A program made the position numbers and the translations under genes. A stretch of DNA of 64,000 bases from Aridibacter famidurans (GTDB lineage: Bacteria; Acidobacteriota; Blastocatellia; Pyrinomonadales; Pyrinomonadaceae), in NCBI GenBank assembly GCA_024103495.1, contig JAGFIQ010000149.1:1-64000 (forward strand), given 5' to 3'. The stretch's first letter is position 1. The number at the start of each line of letters is the position of its first letter. Shown piece by piece: positions 35,964 to 44,315 of this stretch. The notes below the pieces were generated by a model. That model was not told the origin of the DNA. It searched no databases and saw only the letters and a list, made by a program, of their open reading frames with translations.

Positions 35964-37328
35964 ATGAAACGATTCGCACTACTTACACTAATACTTCTCC
36001 TCCCGGTCTTCGCATTCGGGCAGGACATCGAAGCGATTCTGAAGAACCGGCTGACGGAAGAGCCCGTCGGTTCTGCCATTTCGGCTGTGGTTGTCGACAA
36101 AGACGGCGCGACGTTTTACAACGTCGGCACTTTGTCGAAGGAACCGAACGCGAAGCCGGCGGACAAGGATACTGTCTACGAGATCGGCTCGATCACGAAG
36201 GTCTTCACGGGAATCCTGCTTGCCGAAGCCATCAAGCGCGGCGAGGTGAAGCTCGACGATCCGCTCTCGAAGTTCCTTCCGTCTTCGATCGCCCCTTTGA
36301 AGTACGGCGAGAGGGAGATCACGTTAAAGGATCTCACCACGCACGGATCCGCTCTTCCCAGCCTTCCGGACGATTTCAAGCCTAAGGACCCGCAGAACCC
36401 GTACGCGGATTACACGGTCGAGCAGCTCTACGCTTTTCTCGGAAGGTACAAGCTGACGCGGGAGATCGGCTCGCAGTTCGAGTATTCGAATCTTGCCGTG
36501 GGCCTGCTCGGGCACATCCTCGCAAAGCAGGCGAAGATGGATTACGAAGAGCTTGTAAAGAAGCGGATCCTTGAGCCGCTCGGGATGAAGGATACGGCGA
36601 TCACATTCACGCCGTCGATGAAGGAACACCTGGCGATCGGGCACGATTCAAGCGGAAAGGCGACCTCCAACTGGGACCTGCCGACCTTCGCGGGTGCGGG
36701 AGCGCTGCGCTCGACCGCAAAGGACATGGCGAAATTCCTGGCGGCGAATCTTGGTTTGACAAAAACCTCGATCAGCGATTCGCTTGCGAAGGCGCAGGAG
36801 CTTCTTCGGACATACGAACGTGAGAACGCGCCGACATTCCGGGTCGGATACAACTGGATTACCACGAAGCCGGGCGACATCGACATCCAGTGGCACAACG
36901 GGGGCACAGGGGGTTACAGGACGTTCGCCGGTCTGGATCACGGCAAGAAGCGCGGCGTGTTTGTCGCTACGAACGGATCGGCGAGCGCCGACGACATCGG
37001 CTTCCACATCCTCGATCCGAAGGCGAAACTGCGCGAGATCGAACCTCCGAAAGAGGAGGTAGCATTGAGCGAAGAGACACTCGAACAGTACGTGGGAAAA
37101 TACGAACTTGCTCCGACTTTCTCAATCGTCATCACCCGCGAGGGAAAGCAGCTGTTCCTTCAGGCGACAGACCAGCCTCGTTTCCCTGTGTTTGCTGAAA
37201 CAGAGGACGAGTTCTTCCTGAAAGTGGTCGAGGCAAGCATTTCTTTCACGAGAGGCGAGGACGGAAAGGTAAACGGGCTTGTCCTTCACCAGGGCGGCGC
37301 GAACACTCCGGGGAAGAAGGTTGAGTAG
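35964..37328 (+). CDS. Exported beta-lactamase-family serine hydrolase
   Basis: A 454-residue protein. The start is ATG 35964, where a signal peptide begins (residues 1-19, PVFAFGQ). Motifs: SxxK at Ser76-Lys79 (EIGSITK), YSN in SQFEYSNLAVGLLG and WHNGGTGGYRTF as the third motif. The fold ends near residue 350, followed by a C-terminal domain of about 90 residues (LEQYVGKYELAPTFSIVITREG), a beta-rich extension common in AmpH- or LACTB-like esterases. It follows the beta-lactamase/VanX fusion by 91 bases on the same strand, with no terminator between, so co-transcription is possible. The substrate is unknown. Confidence 0.9.
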   Translation: MKRFALLTLILLLPVFAFGQDIEAILKNRLTEEPVGSAISAVVVDKDGATFYNVGTLSKEPNAKPADKDTVYEIGSITKVFTGILLAEAIKRGEVKLDDPLSKFLPSSIAPLKYGEREITLKDLTTHGSALPSLPDDFKPKDPQNPYADYTVEQLYAFLGRYKLTREIGSQFEYSNLAVGLLGHILAKQAKMDYEELVKKRILEPLGMKDTAITFTPSMKEHLAIGHDSSGKATSNWDLPTFAGAGALRSTAKDMAKFLAANLGLTKTSISDSLAKAQELLRTYERENAPTFRVGYNWITTKPGDIDIQWHNGGTGGYRTFAGLDHGKKRGVFVATNGSASADDIGFHILDPKAKLREIEPPKEEVALSEETLEQYVGKYELAPTFSIVITREGKQLFLQATDQPRFPVFAETEDEFFLKVVEASISFTRGEDGKVNGLVLHQGGANTPGKKVE

Positions 37329-37395
37329 GCGGCACGGGAAGTTCAAGGTTCAAAGTTCCAGGTAAGGCGGCAGAAACCCGAGCGTTCGGTTGCAT

Positions 37396-37525
37396 CCGTT
37401 TAGAGGAGCGCTTTGCGCTGCATTTGTACCCGTTTAGAGGAGCGCTTTGCGCTGCATTTGTACCCGTTTAGAGCAGCGCTCTGCGCTGAATTTGTACCCG
37501 TTTAGAGCAGCGCTCTGCGCTGCAT
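37396..37525. repeat. 34-bp tandem repeat, four copies
   Basis: The unit opens CCGTTTAGAG and contains a GAGCGCTTTGCGCTGCATTT-like core (itself a hairpin, AGCGC/GCGCT). Copies start at 37396, 37430, 37464 and 37498; the first two are identical, the third and fourth carry GCAGCGCTCTGCGCTG. There are no unique spacers, so it is not CRISPR. Family C sequence (GAAACGCGACCGTCAGGGAG, then CCCCGCGCGTGAGCGAGGGGG) follows to about 37640. Confidence 0.85.
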
Positions 37526-37659
37526 CGAGCGCGAAGCGCGAGTAGCAGGGAAGAAACGCGACCGTCAGGGAGCGTGCGGACCGGAAGTACTGAGTGACGA
37601 GGACTGAGTGGCGGAACCCCGCGCGTGAGCGAGGGGGCAGGGCACGACCCCACATTCAC

Positions 37660-37983
37660 CTACCTCGACTTCTTGAAATCAATCACGTTCTTATTCTTCC
37701 CGGACACGGCCTTCTCCGCGTTTGCGTCCCGAAGAAATCCCGGCGCCACATTCCAGCGATATCCATCGTCCGTGATCACCGTGACTGTCTTCTTGTTGAA
37801 CTTTGTCAGCGTGCCCGTCACCGTCTGCCGGTCGCCGGGATCGAATGACACCTTCTGTCCGATCCTGAATCTCATCATCGCTTTGTGAGCGCGCGTCTGC
37901 TTCAAGAATCGGAGCCGTTCCACGATCAGATGGTTCAGTTCGACAAGTTCTTCTTCCGTCAGATTTTCAAGATCTATATTCAT
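37660..37983 (-). CDS. Small protein with SH3/KOW-like core
   Basis: A 107-residue protein. Residues 1-40 are an acidic-to-basic helix (LENLTEEELVELNHLIVERL). Residues about 43-85 (RIGQKVSF..GTLTKFNKKTVTVITDDGYRWNVAP) read as a small SH3/KOW-like beta barrel, and the basic C-terminus ends FKKSR. A nucleic-acid-binding role is plausible from the KOW-like pattern. No Shine-Dalgarno is obvious before ATG 37983. It begins a run of small genes on this strand (37660-39220). Confidence 0.75.
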   Translation of the reverse strand: MNIDLENLTEEELVELNHLIVERLRFLKQTRAHKAMMRFRIGQKVSFDPGDRQTVTGTLTKFNKKTVTVITDDGYRWNVAPGFLRDANAEKAVSGKNKNVIDFKKSR

Positions 37984-38063
37984 TTCGGTCGATGCCCGGG
38001 GACTTAGTCTTCGTCAAGAGATCATTCGGTTATCCGATCAACTGCAAACTCTTGCCGGTGATT

Positions 38064-38579
38064 TCATTCAACTGATTCGACGATCCTTGCCAATTCGTCG
38101 ATCGGGAACCGGTAGTCAATCCCTTTCATCGGCATACGGTTCAGCCTGCGGATGATCTGAGGAACCATAGGGCTGTGAATGCCTCCTTCTTCCGTGACCA
38201 GGAATTTATAGTGAAACGCGAGGTCGTTGCAAGCGCCCAAAACACTTCGGTCCGACGACTTCGCAAACCTAATCTCGTCGTACTCAGCCAGAATACGCTC
38301 ACGAACTAAAGCGGGAACAGCTTCTTCTGCGAGGACGCAGGAAAGCCAAAGTCTAAAGTGTTTCGGCAAGTCCCGTATCTCCGCTCTCGCCAGGCCCGGG
38401 ACGATAAAGTTGATCAAAGTCCGGTCGTTGACGAACAGAACGGTTTTTCGGCGATCGATGTAGATAAGGTTCGCGTGCCACTGGCCGAGGAGCGAGGCCG
38501 GCGAACTGTTCTCTTGAAGTTCTCCGGCCTTCAAACCCATCTCCTTGAGCAGTTTGGCTGTGCACCTGATCAATTGCAT
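38064..38579 (-). CDS. DUF6933-like protein, unknown function
   Basis: A 171-residue cytoplasmic protein. Key phrases: LIRCTAKLLKEMG at the N-terminus, LGQWHANLIYIDRRKTVLFV and NDRTLINFIVPG, then a helical C-terminal half (RERILAEYDEIRFAKSSDRS, LGACNDLAFHYKF). The N-terminal pattern matches what is recalled for DUF6933 proteins, conserved single-domain proteins in many bacteria. The name is from memory. No ribosome-binding site is evident. It is in the same direction as the small gene at 37660, 80 bases away. Confidence 0.75.
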   Translation of the reverse strand: MQLIRCTAKLLKEMGLKAGELQENSSPASLLGQWHANLIYIDRRKTVLFVNDRTLINFIVPGLARAEIRDLPKHFRLWLSCVLAEEAVPALVRERILAEYDEIRFAKSSDRSVLGACNDLAFHYKFLVTEEGGIHSPMVPQIIRRLNRMPMKGIDYRFPIDELARIVESVE

Positions 38580-38827
38580 TGTTCAAAGTATCTCTTGCGC
38601 CGCGACGGGGATTATCCGACAGAGACTCTCGCATTGTGCCCTACAATGGCCGATCAGCGGCGATCCGATCGGGACAGTTAGCGAGATTCCCGACATCCAT
38701 TTCGTACCGTTCATCTCTCACCTCTGGCACGGCCACAGTCCTCGAACGCAACCCTACCAGCGATGCGATATGAGCTTTTGGAGCTGGCAGGCACCTTGGG
38801 AGACTTAAACCGCGGGGGCGGCTTCCG

Positions 38828-39220
38828 CTAATGAACAAGATCCCCGGTCCACCGATCGCGATTCGCCCAGAACGGACACTGCGGACACGCTTCGCCCTCC
38901 GGGTAGTCCGTCCCTTCCTCGTGAGGACATCCGATGATGCGGTCAACCGTAAGTACGCTCTTGGTGCCGAGTTCCTTTGCAATCTCAGCGATCCGCTTTA
39001 GGGTATCGTCGGTTCGTATGTCGGTCGAATCATCTTTGCTGAAGAGCCGCTCAACTATCTCGGGATCCTCGTTCTCGGAACTCGCGAACCCGATAGCGAT
39101 CTTCGTTGCGAGCTTGTCGTTGGGTCCGTAGTGTGCCAACGTGACAATCGGGTAGCCCCGAAACCCTTGCCTTTGCTTCTTCGACAGCCAATTGCGCTTT
39201 AGTTGGTCTGACAGCGTCAT
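38828..39220 (-). CDS. Conserved small protein with C-terminal zinc-like CPHEEG..CPQCPFW motif
   Basis: A 130-residue protein. ATG 39220 is chosen because the conserved-looking sequence begins there (MTLSDQLKRNWLSKKQRQGF); the frame stays open 17 codons further. The middle (FRGYPIVTLAHYGPNDKLATKIAI) is beta-rich. The C-terminus has GCPHEEGTDYPEGEACPQCP followed by FWANRDRWTGD, with Cys-His...Cys..Cys spacing suited to one zinc ion. Proteins with this ending are recalled as uncharacterised but widespread. The length and motif argue for a real gene despite the missing ribosome-binding site. Confidence 0.75.
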   Translation of the reverse strand: MTLSDQLKRNWLSKKQRQGFRGYPIVTLAHYGPNDKLATKIAIGFASSENEDPEIVERLFSKDDSTDIRTDDTLKRIAEIAKELGTKSVLTVDRIIGCPHEEGTDYPEGEACPQCPFWANRDRWTGDLVH

Positions 39221-39624
39221 AGTAATCGAGCAGTAGCGGTTACTCAAGAGGCCTGCGGCCATCAGATCCACAGCTTGACCGGCCGAGGCTTTCCACGCGT
39301 AGAAGAGATCTCGAATTTCAGATCCTGCGCGGATACTACCATGCGAATTAGCGATTGTTCATCGGGATTCTAAATAGCGCCGGCTGCCATCAACCCCCCT
39401 GGTTTTGTTTTCCATACACCGCGCGATACTCGAAGGGCAAAGAAGCCGGACTAGTTTTTCCTGAGCCGGTCGTTGCGCAGGCCTTCTTCTGGCTTGCGCC
39501 GGAGAAGCATCCATTGAAGCTGTTGTCTTTCGAAGTGATCTGTTGATTGCCGTCGTTGGAAGATTGTTGTTTGCAGGGTTAAGAAAAATAGGGTAGTTTT
39601 TCTTAAAAAGCAGGAGTGATTCTA
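39221..39624. other. Intergenic region upstream of the AbiE pair
   Basis: The region lies between divergent genes, so it should carry promoters both ways. The only clear element is the perfect inverted repeat at 39579-39606. A short open frame (39355-39546, plus strand) has no recognisable family and no ribosome-binding site. Confidence 0.5.
39579..39606 (+). promoter_or_regulatory. Perfect 10-bp inverted repeat before abiEi, likely operator
   Basis: TTAAGAAAAA (39579-39588) and TTTTTCTTAA (39597-39606) flank TAGGGTAG, itself partly symmetric. It ends 18 bases before the antitoxin ATG. A TTGCAG (39571-39576) 17 bases from TAGTTT (39594-39599) would place the repeat on the promoter. AbiEi antitoxins are known to repress their own operon by binding inverted repeats at the promoter. 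Confidence 0.75.
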
Positions 39625-40257
39625 ATGTCGCAAAGCATTGTAGAACAAGTAATTACCAGAATTTATGGGAAAGGAAGGGGTTGGGCCTTTTCTCCAAGAG
39701 ATTTTACGGATCTGGGGAGCAGGAGTTCGGTGGACGTGGCACTCTTCAAATTGCACGAACAAGACAAGATCAGGAGAGTGATACGAGGTATCTACGATTA
39801 CCCAAGGTACAGCAAGCTCCTGGAAAGGCGTTCGGAACCGGACATCAATCAGGTAGCGAACGCGCTGGCACGAAAGTTCGGATGGCGGATTCAGCCCGGT
39901 GGGGCGGCCTCCTTGAACCTGATCGGCTTGTCCGCGCAGGTCCCGGGTAGATACTTGTTTTACAGCAACGGTCCGGCGAGAAGATACCAACTCGAGAATC
40001 TTACGATCGAATTCACAAAGAGAGCACCGAAGAACACGGGTTTCAAGTATCCGGAAAGCGGAGTTATCGTAAGCGCCTTGCATGCGCTGGGCAGGGAAAG
40101 GATCGATGAAACTACGATCCTCATAATAAGAGAATGGATTCCGGAAAAGAAGAGAAAGCGCATCCTTAGAGACACGAAAGGCGTTACTGACTGGACCTAT
40201 GAAGTTATAAAGAAGATTTGCGACGGGAGCAGAAATGGACAGGATCGCAAATCTTAG
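39625..40257 (+). CDS. AbiEi-type antitoxin (DUF6088 family)
   Basis: A 210-residue protein with an N-terminal winged-helix region (about 1-55; VEQVITRIYGKGRGWAFSP, SSVDVALFKLHEQDKIRRV, GIYDYPRY) followed by the conserved antitoxin core (NALARKFGWRIQPGGAASLN, LFYSNGPARRYQ, IEFTKRAP). This is the DUF6088 pattern. AbiEi is the antitoxin and autorepressor of the type IV AbiE toxin-antitoxin system, which can act as phage abortive infection. AGGAG lies eight bases before ATG 39625. The 3-prime end overlaps the toxin gene by 23 bases, implying coupled translation. Confidence 0.9.
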   Translation: MSQSIVEQVITRIYGKGRGWAFSPRDFTDLGSRSSVDVALFKLHEQDKIRRVIRGIYDYPRYSKLLERRSEPDINQVANALARKFGWRIQPGGAASLNLIGLSAQVPGRYLFYSNGPARRYQLENLTIEFTKRAPKNTGFKYPESGVIVSALHALGRERIDETTILIIREWIPEKKRKRILRDTKGVTDWTYEVIKKICDGSRNGQDRKS

Positions 40258-41230
40258 CGCCGCCGAACGAAGGGATCTCTTTCAGGCGACTTCGGGAAGG
40301 ACCGGAATTCACGCGGCGATCATCGAGAAAGATTTCTGGGTTTGTTGGGCTCTCGGAAGGATCTTCGCGGATGAGGCATTGAGAGACGATGTTGTCTTCA
40401 AAGGCGGAACCTCATTGTCGAAGGCCTACAGTGCGATCGATAGGTTCTCGGAGGACATAGACCTGGTTGTCAACTGGGAATTGATTGGATACGGTGCGCG
40501 CGGTCTTGATCCTTGGGAAGACCTCCCATCAAGATCGAAACTCAATCGTTTTCTGGAAGAATTCGGCGAGCGCGCGGAAGGATTTGTGAAAGGAGAATTC
40601 TGTGAACAGGTCAAGGAAGCCTTTGCGATCTGTCCAGGCGTTATTGTCCGGGCCGCCGATTCAGAAGTTCAAGTGATTGATGTTACGTATCCTGCGGCCT
40701 TCGCGTTGGAAGCTCTCCGTCCCGCAATCAAACTGGAGATAGGCCCGCTTGCTTCCTGGGTGCCCAGTTCGAAACGATCCATCTCAAGCTATTCAGCGAT
40801 CGAATTTCCGGAATTGTTTACATCCGGGAATTGTGAGGTAGTTGTCACTGATGCTGAAAGGACGTTCTGGGAGAAAGCGACGATACTGCACGAAGTTGCT
40901 CATAGAGAAAAGAGTGTACCCAGGAACTACTCTCGACACTACTATGACGTGTTTAAACTTTGCCGAGGTCCTATCAAGGAATCAGCACTTTCGGACCTGG
41001 ACTTGCTCCGCGAAGTCGTGAGGTTCAAAGAGAGATTCTATCCGTCAAACAGAGCCAGATACGATCTGGCGAAACCAGGCTCGTTTCGACTCATACCCAA
41101 TGAAGAGGTCAGTCGTGAGTTGGAAAATGACTACAGTGCGATGCGAGAGATGATCTTCGGACCTGTTCCCGGGTGGGACGAGATCATGGCTGAATTGAAA
41201 TCACTGGAAATCGGGATCAATGAGAAGTAA
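40235..41230 (+). CDS. AbiEii-type nucleotidyltransferase toxin
   Basis: A 331-residue protein of the AbiEii/DUF1814 nucleotidyltransferase family. The nucleotidyltransferase core is intact: FKGGTSLSKAY (GGTS at 57-60) and SEDIDL with metal ligands Asp74 and Asp76; further conserved elements are IKLEIG and ERTFWEKATILHE (a third motif) with RHYYDVFKL. AbiEii toxins transfer nucleotides, for related toxins onto tRNA acceptor ends, and stop growth when not antagonised by AbiEi. All motif residues are present, so the toxin should be active. It overlaps the antitoxin gene upstream. Confidence 0.92.
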   Translation: MDRIANLSAAERRDLFQATSGRTGIHAAIIEKDFWVCWALGRIFADEALRDDVVFKGGTSLSKAYSAIDRFSEDIDLVVNWELIGYGARGLDPWEDLPSRSKLNRFLEEFGERAEGFVKGEFCEQVKEAFAICPGVIVRAADSEVQVIDVTYPAAFALEALRPAIKLEIGPLASWVPSSKRSISSYSAIEFPELFTSGNCEVVVTDAERTFWEKATILHEVAHREKSVPRNYSRHYYDVFKLCRGPIKESALSDLDLLREVVRFKERFYPSNRARYDLAKPGSFRLIPNEEVSRELENDYSAMREMIFGPVPGWDEIMAELKSLEIGINEK

Positions 41231-41443
41231 GGGCCCAGAGATGCGGCGATTTGGGAATGATGCGTATTGTCACTCCGGATGACTTATCCCCGGACTAAGT
41301 CACAACCCTGCGAAAACTGCGACATATTCTCTTGGGTTGTCACTTCGGACCGGCGAGCTGATCCTGCCCGACTTTGACCACCCCGGTTTCCGGAGTCGTC
41401 GGCGATTGGAGGCGTAATCATCCCTCGCTGATTGAGCTGACGG
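41231..41443. other. Gap with an imperfect 11-bp dyad
   Basis: AGTCACAACCC (41298-41308) and GGGTTGTCACT (41334-41344) form a 10 of 11 inverted repeat around a segment containing GCGAAAACTGCGACAT. It may be an insertion-sequence end remnant or a weak hairpin after the toxin gene. Nothing else was recognised. Confidence 0.4.
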
Positions 41444-41911
41444 ATGTCTTTAGCGAATATTCCGACACTGATCTTCCTCGATTTTGACGGAGTTCTTCGA
41501 AGGAACACGAGCCCGCTCTACGAGCTGGAGCCGGTCCTTGTCCGCAATCTTGAGAATGCGGTGCTGCCGTATACGGATCTGAAGGTCGTGATCACATCCA
41601 GCTGGAGGGAGGCGTACTCGACGAAGAGGCTTCGAAACCTCTTTTCGGCGAAGTTCGCTGAAAGGATCGAGGGCGCGACGCCGATCTCGAACGAGCGGTC
41701 CGAACATTACCGCTACCGTGAGATCCTTGCGTATCTGCAGAGATATCACGAAGCCGGCGCGGACTGGGTCGCGATCGACGACGACCCGCTCCATTTTCCT
41801 GTTGATTCGCCATTGATCCTCACCGATCCCTCGGAAGGATTCACGCAGGAAAAAGCGAACGAGCTGGACGATGTTCTGCGTGCCTTCGGGGAAGGTCCGG
41901 AACGGCGGTAG
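41444..41911 (+). CDS. HAD-superfamily protein (Swiss-army-knife HAD type)
   Basis: A 155-residue protein with the HAD motif I FLDFDGVL (nucleophile Asp13, general acid Asp15), motif II VITSSWRE, and a late acidic motif AIDDDPLHF. The short cap-less layout and the TSSWR motif match the HAD domain described in Swiss-army-knife RNA-repair-type proteins, a group often found near conflict or repair genes. It would act as a small phosphatase; the substrate is unknown. It lies downstream of the AbiE pair in the same direction but 213 bases away, so linkage in one transcript is uncertain. The ribosome-binding site is weak. Confidence 0.85.
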   Translation: MSLANIPTLIFLDFDGVLRRNTSPLYELEPVLVRNLENAVLPYTDLKVVITSSWREAYSTKRLRNLFSAKFAERIEGATPISNERSEHYRYREILAYLQRYHEAGADWVAIDDDPLHFPVDSPLILTDPSEGFTQEKANELDDVLRAFGEGPERR

Positions 41912-42208
41912 CAAACCCGAAGAGAATTCAATAGTATGCACCAGGCTTTCCAGCCTCTTTCACTCCATGTGCTGATTCCCGGAACGCTGCACGCGAGACG
42001 CGTGTGTTCCGTTCGGCCGGACCTCCCGCGGGCCGCCGTCCCCGCCTGTCGGCGGACGACAAGCTGAAGCTTATCGGACAACATCTCGCGCTTCGCGATC
42101 GATGCACCCGGGACGCGTGTGTACCCCGCAAAAAACCAAACTCTTCCTTGTGAAATCGGCGTAGAATAGCGCCGGATACGATCCTTCTGATCATAAGGGA
42201 GAAACCAA
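41912..42208. other. Gap with GC-rich repeats
   Basis: Two related segments (ACGCGAGACGCGTGTGTTCC near 41990 and CCCGGGACGCGTGTGTACCC near 42108) and a GACAAGCTGAAGCTTATCGG dyad-like segment near 42058 are present. No gene was recognised. Confidence 0.45.
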
Positions 42209-42679
42209 ATGGCAAAGAGTTGGACTGGCGCGATGCTCGCGCTGATGATCGTGCTTTGGACAGGTCTGGCCTGCGGTCTTGATGCCGACGAAAGCAGTTC
42301 GTCAGGCAACGACAAGGGAACGCAGACGGAGAACGCGTCGCTGCCGAAGAAGCTCGATTCCTACGAACTGAAGGGGATCAAGTTCGCCTACTACCTGATC
42401 CCGGCGGGCCTCGAAACGGACGAGCTTGTGAAGACGGCGAAGGAGATCCACGAGTCGGAAAACGACACTCAGCTGATACTCGTGGATGACGATTCGAAGA
42501 TCGATGAATATATCAAATACGTGAAAGCGATCAGCGGTATCGGAGAACTCGAGGATCCGATGCCGCAGGAATGGGCGGACAAGCACATCGTTGCGAACGT
42601 GCAGAAGCACATGAACGGCAGGTGGGTACTCTACAAGTCTTATGGCTTCGAGGAGATCGCGGAACTGGAAGGGGAGTAA
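42209..42679 (+). CDS. Small putative lipoprotein
   Basis: A 156-residue protein with a lipoprotein signal (hydrophobic 8-20, lipobox TGLAC with Cys22) and a Ser/Glu/Asn linker. The mature region (about 45-156; SYELKGIKFAYYLIPAGLET, LVKTAKEIHESENDTQLILV, DDDSKIDEYIKYVK) looks like an alpha/beta domain of unknown type. AAGGGAGAAACC precedes the ATG. No family was recognised. Tandem repeats follow directly after the stop. Confidence 0.75.
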   Translation: MAKSWTGAMLALMIVLWTGLACGLDADESSSSGNDKGTQTENASLPKKLDSYELKGIKFAYYLIPAGLETDELVKTAKEIHESENDTQLILVDDDSKIDEYIKYVKAISGIGELEDPMPQEWADKHIVANVQKHMNGRWVLYKSYGFEEIAELEGE

Positions 42680-42711
42680 AGATCAGGGACCGGGGACCAG
42701 AATTCAATTAC

Positions 42712-42823
42712 CAATGGTCAACGGTCAATGATTCCCGGTCCCTGGTCAATGGTCAACGGTCAATGATTCCCGGTCCCTGATCAATGGTCCTTGGTCAATG
42801 ACTCCCGGTCCCTGGTCATTGCT
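42712..42823. repeat. 35-bp tandem repeat, about three copies
   Basis: The unit begins CAATGGTCAACGGTCAATGA and continues TTCCCGGTCCCTGGT. Copies start at 42712, 42747 and 42782 with a partial one after. Within the unit, GGTCAA/TGGTCAACGGTCAATG microrepeats occur. There is no spacer-repeat structure. Confidence 0.85.
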
Positions 42824-42913
42824 AGATGAGCACGGTAGCCCTTCCTAGCGGTCGGGCCTTTAAGACTCAGTACTCAAACTCATCCCTCAGTACTCCCCCT
42901 TCCGCGCCGGAGC

Positions 42914-44227
<1,314 letters not shown>

Positions 44228-44315
44228 GATATTCCTCCTGAAAACAAACCGCGATCGACGCGGATCCGGTCTGGTGTGTGGGCCACGGCGGCTTTGAGCC
44301 GCCCTTCAAGATCCG

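Noticed and set aside
37396-37525. Possible CRISPR array (also considered at 42712 and 55106)
   Set aside because: Units are contiguous tandem copies without unique spacers, and no cas genes lie in the window.
39355-39546. Short plus-strand open frame before the AbiE pair
   Set aside because: No ribosome-binding site, no family match and unusual composition; left as intergenic.
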